A stretch of 16,827 nucleotides of DNA from Synergistaceae bacterium. GTDB lineage: Bacteria > Synergistota > Synergistia > Synergistales > Aminobacteriaceae. The stretch lies in assembly GCA_031273365.1 (NCBI GenBank), contig JAISSA010000058.1, forward strand, positions 1 to 16,827, given 5' to 3'. Position numbers and translations under genes: made by a program. Positions 1-6,694 of this stretch are shown piece after piece (the stretch's first letter is position 1; each line of letters begins with the position of its first letter). The notes under the pieces are model-generated. The model was not told where the DNA came from. It was given only the letters and a program-made list of their open reading frames with translations, and made no database searches.

Positions 1-75
1 TTCCTTTGGATACATGGTCGTACATGTAAGCCCGACCACATTATGCCATAAATTCTCTGCTATGGGAATACGCTT

Positions 76-104
76 ATTTAAAAAGAGTAAAAAAACTTTG
101 TAAA
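76..104 (-). promoter_or_regulatory. candidate promoter pointing left, out of the window
   Basis: On the minus strand TTTACA (104-99, five of six matches to the sigma-70 -35 box) and TTAAAT (81-76, four of six matches to the -10 box) are separated by exactly 17 bases. It would serve a minus-strand gene to the left. It overlaps the mini-ORF, so both readings are unlikely to be right together. Confidence 0.3.
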
Positions 105-113
105 ATATTCCAT
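78..113 (-). CDS. candidate Phe/Tyr-rich leader peptide (11 codons)
   Basis: On the minus strand an ATG at 113-111 opens a short frame reading MEYFTKFFYSF and stopping with TAA at 80-78. Four of eleven residues are Phe and two are Tyr. A GGAGG Shine-Dalgarno sequence lies four bases upstream of the ATG, slightly close but usable. The composition recalls attenuator leader peptides of Phe biosynthesis or phenylalanyl-tRNA synthetase operons, and a 6-bp hairpin follows at 15-38. However, the stretch is AT-rich, so TTT and TAT codons are expected by chance, and the gene it would control is outside the window. This is a speculative call. Confidence 0.2.
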   Translation of the reverse strand: MEYFTKFFYSF

Positions 114-157
114 CAATCCTCCACAAATTTTCCATAAAATGTTGTGTTGAAGTCGTT

Positions 158-1629
158 TTAGCCCTCTGATTCTCCTTTGAGGTGATCGACGATTTTTTTT
201 GCGAGGGTTTTCCCCACCCCCAGGCCGGGGACGGAACTGAGCTCCTCGGGGCTCAGCATCGCTATGCGGTGGACGCTTCCGAACTTCACGATGAGCTGCG
301 CCGCCCTCGTTTTGCCGATGCCGGGTATCTCCTCCAGAACGGAGCGGCGCAGGCGGCCGGACCTGGCGTTGCGGTGCGTGGTGACGGCATAGCGGTGGAC
401 CTCGTCGCGCAGGCGCTGCAAAAGCCTCAGCACGGGATCGTCGAGGGACAGACGCAGAGGCTCGGAACGTCCGGGCAGGCAGACCAGCCCTCCTCCTTGG
501 CCAGCGCGACGACGGGGATGTTCAGCTTCAGTTCCTCGAAGGACTTCATCGCGAACGCGAGCTGCTGCGGACCGCCGTCGATCAGGATAAACTGCGGCAT
601 CGGTTCGGCGCTCTCCAGCGCGTGACGGTAGCGGCGCAGCACCGTCTCCTGCATGGAGCGAAAATCGTCGACCTCCCCGTCCTGGAGAGAACGGATTTTG
701 AAGCGCCGGTACAGCGACGGGTTGGGCCTGCCCTGCTCGAAAACGATGCAGCACCCGTAGGTCTCGTGCCCCGACATGTGCGAGATGTCGAAGGCGTCGA
801 TGCGCCAGGGGAGGTTTTTCAGGCCGAACGTTTCCTGCAACCTGACCAGGACGTTCCACGTGTCCGAGTCCAGGTCCTCCTGCAGGGCCTCGGACACGCG
901 CTGGCGCGAGACCTTCCACACCGCGCGGATCGTGTCGCGGTATCGCGCGGCCTCCTCGAAGGCCATGCTTTTCGCCGCCGCGTCCATGCGTCGCCGCGTC
1001 CGTTCCACCAGCTCGGCGGTGTTGCCCTGCAGCAGCAAAATAACGTCGTTCACGCGCTCCCGGTACTCGGCCTCCCTGCAGAGGTTCGCGCAGGGCCCCA
1101 TGCAATGTCCAAGGGAATGCTCGATGCAGGGCCGGCGGTCGGGGTTGGGTCTCAGGACCTCGGTTTTGCAGTTTCTCAGCGGGAAATATCGTTCGACCAG
1201 CCGCAGAAGGGTGCGAATGTTCCCGGCGCTGACCCAGGGGCCAAAGTAAACCGAACCGTCGTCCTCCTTTTTGCGGGTCACCATCAGGCGCGGATAGGGC
1301 TCGTTCGTGATGCGTATATAAGGATAACGGTCGGACATTTTGAGGTCCACGTTGAAAAAGGGAGAGTAGCGCCGGATCAGCTTGCTCTCGACGATCAGAG
1401 CCTCGGCCTCGCTCTCGGTGCGCAGGATGGAGATGTCCTCCACCATCTCGACGAGTTTGCGCAGGCGCGGCGACGCGAAGTTCGAGTGCCTGAAATAGGA
1501 CGCTACCCTGCGCTTCAGCCGTTTGGCCTTGCCCACGTAGAGAACCTCCCCCCCGGCGTCCCTCATGATGTACACGCCGGGCCGGTCGGGAAGGCTTTTC
1601 AGGATGGCCGCGATGTTCGGCCGGGTCAT
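158..1629 (-). pseudogene. uvrC: UvrC excinuclease subunit, short form, disrupted by a -1 frameshift
   Basis: UvrC makes both incisions in UvrABC nucleotide excision repair in the cytoplasm. The first 381 codons (1629 down to about 487) show the GIY-YIG domain (GVY at 18-20, YVG at 31-33), the Cys cluster (Cys168, 176, 180, 184), the UVR helix pair (about 203-238) and the RNase H-like core with FDIS (Asp281), EVDD (Asp321) and LIDGG (Asp351). After KEEG the frame breaks. The next residues, LVCLPGRSEP, then RDEVHRY and the C-terminal helix-hairpin-helix pair, continue in the -1 frame to TAA at 160-158. One missing G in the GGG run at 488-490 explains it. Rejoined, the protein would be 490 residues, against about 560-610 for usual UvrC. 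About 115 residues between UVR and FDIS are absent. The start ATG has only a weak ribosome site. The break may be real or a sequencing error. Confidence 0.9.
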
Positions 1630-1809
1630 AGAAGCCCATGGGGGCAGGGGAACGTGTTCCCTCGCTCGCTCGGCCCTGGGCCTCGGAGTCTGCCCCTTCC
1701 TGAGATTTCTAAATGGGAAGGGTGCTGGCCCCCCTGGAACCCCCGATCGGATGTTTCGTCCCTGTCATGGCGAAGTCGGGCGTATGAGTCTTGAACGGGT
1801 TTGTGGGGC
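1630..1809. other. iadA-uvrC intergenic spacer with repeat fragment
   Basis: This 180-bp gap separates iadA from uvrC on the same strand. I see no convincing gene; open frames through it have neither a ribosome site nor a recognisable sequence. It contains a fragment (1725-1748) of the repeat found in tandem at 5680-5810. No clear sigma-70 promoter for uvrC stands out, so uvrC may be read from upstream. Confidence 0.45.
1725..1748. repeat. fragment of the 67-bp intergenic repeat family
   Basis: CTGGCCCCCCTGGAACCCCC followed by GATC closely matches the end of the first unit at 5680-5743 (CTGGCCCCCCTGAAACCCCC then GGTC), with two differences over 24 bases. The left half of the unit is not recognisable here. 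Confidence 0.55.
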
Positions 1810-2997
1810 TCAATCATCGGGGTCCTCGAAGGTGCCCTTCACGACCGCGCGGCCTCCATCGATCATTACGCGCCCGCGGGCAATGACGCTGTGCACGTTC
1901 ATGTCGCCGTCGAGCACCGTGATGTCGGCGTCGCAGCCGACGTCGATCCGCCCCTTTTCAGGAAGCCCCAGAACCCTGGACACGTTCGAGGTGAAGGGAC
2001 GAAGCGCCATGGACAGGTCCAGTCCGCCGGCGACCAGCGTCCTCAGCTCCCTGAGCAGGCCGTCCAGCTTCGTGACGAGCAGCTTCTTCACGCGCCCTTC
2101 CCGGTCGAAAACAGCCGTACTGCCGTTGCCGTCGGAGCTGATCGTGATATTTTCGATCAGAATTTCGCTTTCGAGGCAGGAGTTCACGGCATCGCTGATG
2201 TCGATGGCCCCGGTGAAGCCGTCGGCCTCGCTCATGCCGGCGGTCATGTCGATCGTGCCCCCGAGGGTCGCAAAAATTTTCGCCTGCTCGAAAACGTCGC
2301 GGCTGCGCGTCACGTGGGTCGGCAGAAAATGCCGGATGGAGATCTCCGAGTCCTTCAGCACTTTGAACACATTGCTGAACCCCTCCTTGCCGCCGCCCAC
2401 GTGAAGGTTCAGCACCCCGACCCTGCCGGACAGCATTCCGCCGACGCGCGTGTCCGACGCGATGCGGATCAGCTCCGTCACGGTGGGGACGGACGAACGA
2501 TGATCGGAGATCGCGACTTCCCCCGTCCCGATCACCTCGTCGATGAGAACGAGGTCGCGTCGGGTCGAGCCCGTCAGGGTGATCAGGGGCAGCTCGCAGG
2601 ACCCCGTGTACATGTACGCGGTGATCCCCTCGTGGGTCAGGCCTCTCGCCTTCGCCAGCAGAGACTCCAGATGGCGGGTGGTCCCGTCGACGCCGAGAAC
2701 CCCGACGACGGTCGTGACGCCGCACCGCGTGATGGCCGAAAGCGTCACCTCCGGAGTGCGGCTGTGGAATCCTCCCTCCCCGCCCCCGCCGATGATGTGA
2801 ACGTGCCCGTCGATAAACCCCGGCGTCAGGCGCATCCCGCGCAGGTTCAGGACGTTGGCCCCAAGCCCCGTGCAGTTGAAATCCAGCCCTCTTTCGATCG
2901 CGGCGATCTTTCCGTTCAGGACGAGAACGTCCACGATACCGACGTAATCGGGAGCATACAGCTCTCCGTTTTTCAAAAGCAAAACCATAGATTCCAT
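1810..2997 (-). CDS. iadA: isoaspartyl dipeptidase (beta-aspartyl peptidase)
   Basis: This zinc amidohydrolase cleaves isoaspartyl (beta-Asp) dipeptides left by degradation of damaged proteins. It has 395 residues, close to the 390 of E. coli IadA. It shows GFIDGHVH (His65 and His67), a GGGGEGG loop, AISDHRS (162-168), His199 in NLHVGGGKEG, His228 in PTHVTR, and SSDGNGS with Asp289 and Ser293, then ALRPFTSNV and a C-terminal beta domain. By comparison with the E. coli protein as I remember it, the bridging carboxylated lysine (Lys162) corresponds to Glu160 here, and the active-site Tyr137 to Cys134. I chose the ATG at 2997 because AGGGA lies about seven bases upstream and the protein then begins as the family does. 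An in-frame TTG at 3213 would add a Pro/Ala/Gly-rich tail encoded by a tandem repeat and is unlikely. The same-strand helicase ends 225 bp upstream. Confidence 0.93.
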   Translation of the reverse strand: MESMVLLLKNGELYAPDYVGIVDVLVLNGKIAAIERGLDFNCTGLGANVLNLRGMRLTPGFIDGHVHIIGGGGEGGFHSRTPEVTLSAITRCGVTTVVGVLGVDGTTRHLESLLAKARGLTHEGITAYMYTGSCELPLITLTGSTRRDLVLIDEVIGTGEVAISDHRSSVPTVTELIRIASDTRVGGMLSGRVGVLNLHVGGGKEGFSNVFKVLKDSEISIRHFLPTHVTRSRDVFEQAKIFATLGGTIDMTAGMSEADGFTGAIDISDAVNSCLESEILIENITISSDGNGSTAVFDREGRVKKLLVTKLDGLLRELRTLVAGGLDLSMALRPFTSNVSRVLGLPEKGRIDVGCDADITVLDGDMNVHSVIARGRVMIDGGRAVVKGTFEDPDD

Positions 2998-3019
2998 GAA
3001 CTTTCCCTTCCGACAAAGA

Positions 3020-3036
3020 GCTTCCCGACAGGAAGC
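3020..3036 (-). promoter_or_regulatory. hairpin in the iadA leader
   Basis: GCTTCC (3020-3025) and GGAAGC (3031-3036) form a perfect 6-bp stem with a five-base loop, placed about 15 bases upstream of the iadA ribosome site on the minus strand. It could influence iadA translation or mRNA stability. No known riboswitch is recognisable. Confidence 0.35.
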
Positions 3037-3095
3037 GGGCATTCCGAATCGCCGCCCCGACGCCCGGCCCTTACCTGAAGCCAACGAACTCCCCA

Positions 3096-3170
3096 CAGGG
3101 GGTGCACCCGCAGGGGGTGTACCCGCAGGAGATGCACCCGCCGGGGACGCGTTCGCCGGGGACGCCGGCC
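3096..3170. repeat. five tandem 15-bp units, partly palindromic
   Basis: Units at 3096-3110, 3111-3125, 3126-3140, 3141-3155 and 3156-3170. The first reads CAGGGGGTGCACCCG, the second differs at one base, the third at three or four, and the last two are more diverged. The core GGGTGCACCC is a perfect 10-bp palindrome. The array lies between the helicase stop and the iadA start. Because 15 is a multiple of three, both strands stay open and would read as Ala/Gly/Pro repeats, but I see no sign that they are translated. Confidence 0.8.
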
Positions 3171-3222
3171 CCGTCAATTTTTTTTTAAAGTTGTGGACAA
3201 TTTGGTAAAACAATATCCCAAA

Positions 3223-4803
3223 TCACCTGCTCGTCTCTATAGCTCCCAGCTTCTCCTCAAAACCGTAGATTGTCGGGTCGATTTCGTCCACCGCGTTGTT
3301 CAGTTCATCCAGTCCCCGGAAACGATACCCCCTGGGCAGGCGATTCGCAAAACGCTTCACCTTCAGCAGGGCCTGCAGGTAGTTGCGCTCCCAGGGCAGG
3401 ATCATCTGGGCCGCCAGCAGGGCGCTCGGCGCCACCTCCTCGAAAAAGAGCATCGCCATCTCCAGGTTCTCGTCGATTTCCATCTCATCGTACCATATTG
3501 CGGCCAAAGTCGCGCGGTAACGGGTGCGGTCGCCGCCATGCACCAGTTTACGCACCACCCGGTCGATTTTGCGCAGCCCCGCGTGCAGAATGCCGGCCAC
3601 GATGGAGCAGTCGGCCCGGGGCATCGAGTATTGAGCGATATATTCGGCCTCCGCGTCCACCAGCACCTGCCGGCGCAGCAGTCGGCCATAGGAGGGGCGC
3701 AGCGTCACGACGGCCGCCTCCGGCGGTCTGTTCACCAGCGACCGAAAGACCGCCCCCGTCTCGAAGCCGCGGCGCTCGAACGGAGAGTCCGCCAGCCACG
3801 TCACGAACCCGGGGTCGAAAAGCCCCTTGCGCCCGGCGCGTCCCGCCATCTGCAAAAACTCGTTTTTCGTTATGGGCTCGTCATGATGATACTGCACCAG
3901 CTGGGCAAAGATGACGTACTCGGCGGGGAGGTTCACCCCGAGGGCCAGCGCGTTCGTCCCGCAGACGACGTCGATCAGGCGCTCCCTGAAGGCGGACTCC
4001 ACCAGCAGCTTCTCCTTGGGAAACATGCCGCCGTGATAAATGCCGACGCCATTCAGGAGCGGCGGCGATATCTTCGTCACCTCGAGGATTTCCGCCAGCT
4101 CGTTCAGCCGCGCCAGCTCCTCCCGCCCCAGCTTCTTTCTGCGCGTTCTCGCGACGCTGAACGCCAGATCGGACGCGCCCTTCTGGGAAAACAGGAAAAT
4201 CAGGGCGTCGTGGACGCCCCGGAGCGACGCCGGCTTTTCGGGCGTAAAAATCAGGCGCGTCATGCGATCGCGGCTTTCATGGATGACGAAACAACGCGAA
4301 CAGATCTCCGAAAGGTAGCGGCCCACGGACTTTACGCTCCCCATCGTCGCGGACATCACGAGGACCGGCGTCCCGGCGTGCGTGTTCCTTATCCCGTCGA
4401 TATAGGTTCGGGCGCGGTCCGAGTCGTTGAAGATATAGTGGAACTCGTCGACGACCAGCATCTGATTCGGCTGTCCCGTGTACTTCATCGTATAGATCTC
4501 CTGCGTGCAGCAGATGATCTGCGCCCCTTCGTTGCGCTTGAAATCGCCGGTCTCGATGCCGACGTCAAATCCCATCCGCCTCAGGTCCATATAGCGCTCG
4601 TTGCTCAGGGCCTTGATCGGGGCCGTAAAGATAACGCGCCCCGCCGTCGGCATCGTCGTGTTCCCGTCCGTATCCAACAGCCCCGCCCAGAGATACGCGA
4701 CCAGCGTCTTCCCGGCGCCGGTCGGCGCGGACAGCACCGCGCTCTGCCCCTCTATTCGGGCGAACGCGTCGAGCTGCCACCCGTAAAATTCAATTTTTTC
4801 CAA
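3223..4803 (-). CDS. compact Ski2-like DExH-box helicase
   Basis: A superfamily 2 ATP-dependent nucleic-acid helicase of 526 residues. The motifs run in order: GWQLDAF near the N-terminus (8-14), Walker A APTGAGKT (26-33), motif Ia TAPIKALSNERY (60-71), TGD (85-87), Walker B DEFHY (119-123), SATMG (151-155), YHGG (256-259), TNALALGVNLPAE (283-295) and QMAGRAGRKG (318-327). DEFHY and the motif VI form are typical of the Ski2/Mtr4-like group, which mostly acts on RNA, or on DNA in Hel308-type proteins. About 200 residues follow motif VI, enough for a winged helix and part of a ratchet domain but less than in most relatives. No accessory arch or HRDC domain is seen. The start is TTG at 4803, with GGGGGA nine bases upstream. 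It lies 39 bp after the FAH hydrolase gene and is probably co-transcribed with it. The substrate is unknown. Confidence 0.85.
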   Translation of the reverse strand: MEKIEFYGWQLDAFARIEGQSAVLSAPTGAGKTLVAYLWAGLLDTDGNTTMPTAGRVIFTAPIKALSNERYMDLRRMGFDVGIETGDFKRNEGAQIICCTQEIYTMKYTGQPNQMLVVDEFHYIFNDSDRARTYIDGIRNTHAGTPVLVMSATMGSVKSVGRYLSEICSRCFVIHESRDRMTRLIFTPEKPASLRGVHDALIFLFSQKGASDLAFSVARTRRKKLGREELARLNELAEILEVTKISPPLLNGVGIYHGGMFPKEKLLVESAFRERLIDVVCGTNALALGVNLPAEYVIFAQLVQYHHDEPITKNEFLQMAGRAGRKGLFDPGFVTWLADSPFERRGFETGAVFRSLVNRPPEAAVVTLRPSYGRLLRRQVLVDAEAEYIAQYSMPRADCSIVAGILHAGLRKIDRVVRKLVHGGDRTRYRATLAAIWYDEMEIDENLEMAMLFFEEVAPSALLAAQMILPWERNYLQALLKVKRFANRLPRGYRFRGLDELNNAVDEIDPTIYGFEEKLGAIETSR

Positions 4804-4842
4804 ATCCGGAAGTCCCCCGGCCCGAAGCCATAGTTTTCGCCC

Positions 4843-5649
4843 TTATTCCCCGGCAACCGGGTTCTTCAGAACGCCGATCCCCTCGATATCGATCTCCACC
4901 ACATCGCCGACGCTGACGGGCCCGACGCCGGACGGCGTCCCCGTGGCGATGACGTCCCCGGGCTGGAGGGTCGCGAAGCGGCTGAGGTGGGCAACGATGG
5001 CGGGCACGGAGAAAATCATGTCCCCAAAATGGCCCCGCTGGACGACATTGCCGTTCAGGCGCGTCGTCAGCTTCGCGGCCTCCGGCATCTTTCGCGTCAC
5101 CAGCAGGGCCGGGCCAAACGGGCCGAAGGTGTCGAACCCCTTGGCCCGGATCCACTGGCCGTCCCTGTGCTGCAGCACCCTTGCGGAAACGTCGTTGAAG
5201 CAGGAATAACCCAGAACGCAGTCTGACGCGCCGGCCTCGTCCACGTTTTTACACGTCCTGCCGATCACGACGGCAAGCTCGCCCTCGTAATCGACGCGCC
5301 CCGCCCAGGAGGGGAGCCGAATGGGGTCGCCCTGCGCGATCAGACAGGTCCGGGGCTTCATAAAAACGCAGGGCTCGTCGGGAATCGCCATGTTCGACTC
5401 CCTGGCGTGTTCGCGATAGTTCAGGCCGATGCACCAGATTGTGCCGGGGACGACCGGCGTCAGAAATTTCAGGCCTTCCACGCCGTATTTCCGGCCCGCC
5501 GGGGACAGCCCCAGTTCCACTTCCTCCCCCACAAGACGGCCGCAACGAACCTCGCCGTCCTGCAAAAAACGAACCAGTCGCGTCCCCTCCTCCAGGCCCA
5601 TCAGCTCCGCCGCCGCGCCCTCTTCGCCGCACCTCTCCATATCCCGCAC
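4843..5649 (-). CDS. fumarylacetoacetate hydrolase (FAH) superfamily protein
   Basis: A 268-residue member of the FAH fold, a metal-dependent family including acylpyruvases, oxaloacetate decarboxylases (FAHD1-like) and 2-keto-4-pentenoate or 2-oxohepta-3-ene-1,7-dioate hydratase/isomerases. The N-terminal arm (1-66) is followed by PGTIWCIGLNYREHA (68-82), metal ligands in DYEGELAVVIG (Glu122, Glu124), Asp153 in GYSCFNDVSAR, Lys170 in RAKGFDTFGPFGP, and FSVPAIVAHLSRF then GDVIATGTPSGVGP in the C-terminal half. All core residues look intact. The GTG at 5649 was chosen because AAGGAGG lies nine bases upstream; an ATG three codons later would be too far from it. It heads the leftward gene series and is divergent from gpmA. 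The family is too broad to name a substrate from sequence alone. Confidence 0.88.
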   Translation of the reverse strand: MRDMERCGEEGAAAELMGLEEGTRLVRFLQDGEVRCGRLVGEEVELGLSPAGRKYGVEGLKFLTPVVPGTIWCIGLNYREHARESNMAIPDEPCVFMKPRTCLIAQGDPIRLPSWAGRVDYEGELAVVIGRTCKNVDEAGASDCVLGYSCFNDVSARVLQHRDGQWIRAKGFDTFGPFGPALLVTRKMPEAAKLTTRLNGNVVQRGHFGDMIFSVPAIVAHLSRFATLQPGDVIATGTPSGVGPVSVGDVVEIDIEGIGVLKNPVAGE

Positions 5650-5679
5650 TATTTATAGCCTCCTTAATTCAAATTCAAA

Positions 5680-5810
5680 TCAGGGGGGCGGAGCCCGTTC
5701 GGTGCTGCGCATCCTCACTGGCCCCCCTGAAACCCCCGGTCCAAAATCAGGGGGGCAAGGCCCATTCGGCGCTGCAGATTTTCACTGGTCCTCCTGAACC
5801 CCCCGGTCAG
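5680..5810. repeat. two tandem ~67-bp hairpin-forming repeat units
   Basis: Unit one begins at 5680 and unit two at 5747, a 67-bp period, with roughly three quarters of bases identical. Each starts with TCAGGGGGGC and ends with a CCTGAAcCCCC-type motif followed by GGTC. In unit one TCAGGGGGGC (5680-5689) and GCCCCCCTGA (5721-5730) are a perfect 10-bp inverted repeat; in unit two the pair is imperfect. The array lies between the divergent FAH hydrolase and gpmA genes. Confidence 0.8.
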
Positions 5811-5822
5811 GTTCAAAAACAT

Positions 5823-5872
5823 GTAAAGATTTTACCCTATAAAGATTTTAATCCACATCCGGAGATCTTTAC
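5823..5872. promoter_or_regulatory. operator-like cluster of TAAAGAT motifs
   Basis: TAAAGATTTTA occurs at 5824-5834 and again at 5840-5850, a 16-bp period, and an inverted ATCTTTAC sits at 5865-5872. The first copy forms GTAAA-GAT-TTTAC (5823-5835), a perfect 5-bp inverted repeat with a 3-bp centre. GTAAAGAT (5823-5830) with ATCTTTAC (5865-5872) is a perfect 8-bp inverted repeat. On the minus strand the same bases give TAAAAT -10-like boxes that could serve the FAH hydrolase gene. Placement between divergent genes suggests binding sites of a shared regulator; the regulator is unknown. Confidence 0.4.
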
Positions 5873-5915
5873 GTTCTGCTCTTAATTGACGAAGATTTTT
5901 TACGGTCCTCCAGGA

Positions 5916-5921
5916 TATACT
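5916..5921 (+). promoter_or_regulatory. candidate -10 box for gpmA
   Basis: TATACT matches five of six bases of the -10 consensus and lies 27 bp before the gpmA start. No good -35 sits 16-18 bp upstream; TTGACG at 5886-5891 is 24 bp away, too far for normal spacing. The call is therefore weak. Confidence 0.25.
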
Positions 5922-5942
5922 TATCACAAAGGAGGGATTTAC

Positions 5943-6689
5943 ATGTACAAAATTGTACTCATACGCCATGGAGAAAGCTCATGGAATCAGGAAAACCGCT
6001 TCACCGGATGGACCGACGTCCCTCTGTCGGAAAAGGGCATCGCGGAGGCGCGCGAGGCCGGAAAACTCCTTAAGAAGGAAGGATACGTCTTCGACCTGGC
6101 CTTCGCCTCCGTTCTGAAGCGCGCCATAAAAACGCTGTGGCTGACGCTCGAGGAAATGGACCTGATGTGGATTCCCGTTCGCTGTTCGTGGCGTCTCAAC
6201 GAACGCCACTACGGGGCGTTGCAGGGCCTGAACAAGGCGGAGACGGCCGCGAAGTACGGCGACGACCAGGTGAAGATCTGGCGTCGCAGCTACGACGTTC
6301 GTCCTCCGCTGCTCGAGAAAAACGACGAGCGTCACCCGTCGGGGGATCCCCGCTACGCCTCCCTGACGCCCGCGGAAGTCCCCGACGGCGAGTGTCTGGC
6401 GGACACCGTCGCCCGCGCCGTGCCCTACTGGGAGGAAACGATCGTCCCCGAGATCCGAAACGGCCGAAAAATCGTCATCGCCGCGCACGGCAACAGCCTT
6501 CGCGCACTGGTGAAGTACCTGGACAACATTTCGGAGAAGGACATCCTGGAGCTGAACATCCCGACGGGCGTCCCTCTGCTTTACGAGCTGGACGCGGACA
6601 TGAAACCGCTGACCCATCGTTATCTCGGCGATCAGGAGGCCATAGCGAAAGCTCAGGCCGCCGTAGCCAGCCAGGGAAAATCAAAATAA
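5943..6689 (+). CDS. gpmA: 2,3-bisphosphoglycerate-dependent phosphoglycerate mutase
   Basis: This enzyme interconverts 3- and 2-phosphoglycerate in glycolysis and gluconeogenesis, through a phosphohistidine primed by 2,3-bisphosphoglycerate. The 248-residue length fits the family. It shows RHGES at 8-12 (phospho-acceptor His9), FTGWTDVPLSEKG (20-32), LNERHYGALQGLNK (85-98, Glu87), the long insert with RRSYDVRPP (114-122) that marks true GpmA proteins rather than general histidine phosphatases, and AAHGNSLRAL (180-189, His182). The ATG at 5943 follows an excellent AAAGGAGGG seven bases upstream and starts the protein as usual. A TTG 19 codons upstream is open but would add an unrelated tail. 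A terminator-type repeat follows the stop at once, so the gene is probably transcribed alone. Confidence 0.96.
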   Translation: MYKIVLIRHGESSWNQENRFTGWTDVPLSEKGIAEAREAGKLLKKEGYVFDLAFASVLKRAIKTLWLTLEEMDLMWIPVRCSWRLNERHYGALQGLNKAETAAKYGDDQVKIWRRSYDVRPPLLEKNDERHPSGDPRYASLTPAEVPDGECLADTVARAVPYWEETIVPEIRNGRKIVIAAHGNSLRALVKYLDNISEKDILELNIPTGVPLLYELDADMKPLTHRYLGDQEAIAKAQAAVASQGKSK

Positions 6690-6694
6690 AAAAA

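Larger units (their letters stand above)
1..157. other. AT-rich intergenic region downstream of uvrC
   Basis: No full gene is visible here. The stretch is much richer in A and T than its neighbours. It holds a perfect 6-bp inverted repeat, TGGTCG at 15-20 and CGACCA at 33-38, around a 12-base loop, and a direct repeat of TACATG at 11-16 and 21-26. No U-rich tail follows the hairpin, so it does not look like a simple terminator for uvrC. The region probably contains the leader or promoter of a minus-strand gene lying left of the window. The mini-ORF and promoter candidates are listed separately. Confidence 0.5.

Noticed and set aside
158..1639. A long minus-strand open frame of 493 codons starting at 1639
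   Set aside because: Only its last 109 codons are real (the UvrC C-terminus after the frameshift). The first part is an out-of-frame reading of the uvrC N-terminus with no family likeness.
622..1794. Long plus-strand open frames opposite uvrC, iadA, the helicase and other minus-strand genes
   Set aside because: They are by-products of high-GC third positions on the opposite strand: Arg/Pro/His-rich, no recognisable domains and no ribosome sites.
1626..1817. 63-codon minus-strand frame between iadA and uvrC
   Set aside because: No ribosome site, biased composition, and it contains part of the intergenic repeat.
3096..3170. CRISPR-like array
   Set aside because: The 15-bp units are directly adjacent with no spacers, and there are no cas genes in the window.
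3192..3200. DnaA-box-like TTGTCCACA on the minus strand
   Set aside because: It is a single copy with one mismatch to TTATCCACA. There is no cluster of boxes and no dnaA or dnaN nearby, so there is no support for an origin.
2998..3213. N-terminal extension of IadA from an in-frame TTG at 3213
   Set aside because: It would be made of Pro/Ala/Gly repeats from the 15-bp array, has no good ribosome site, and the ATG at 2997 gives the normal family start and length.
5886..5942. gpmA extended upstream to a TTG at 5886
   Set aside because: The ATG at 5943 has an excellent AAAGGAGGG site and starts exactly where the family does; the extra 19 residues match nothing.
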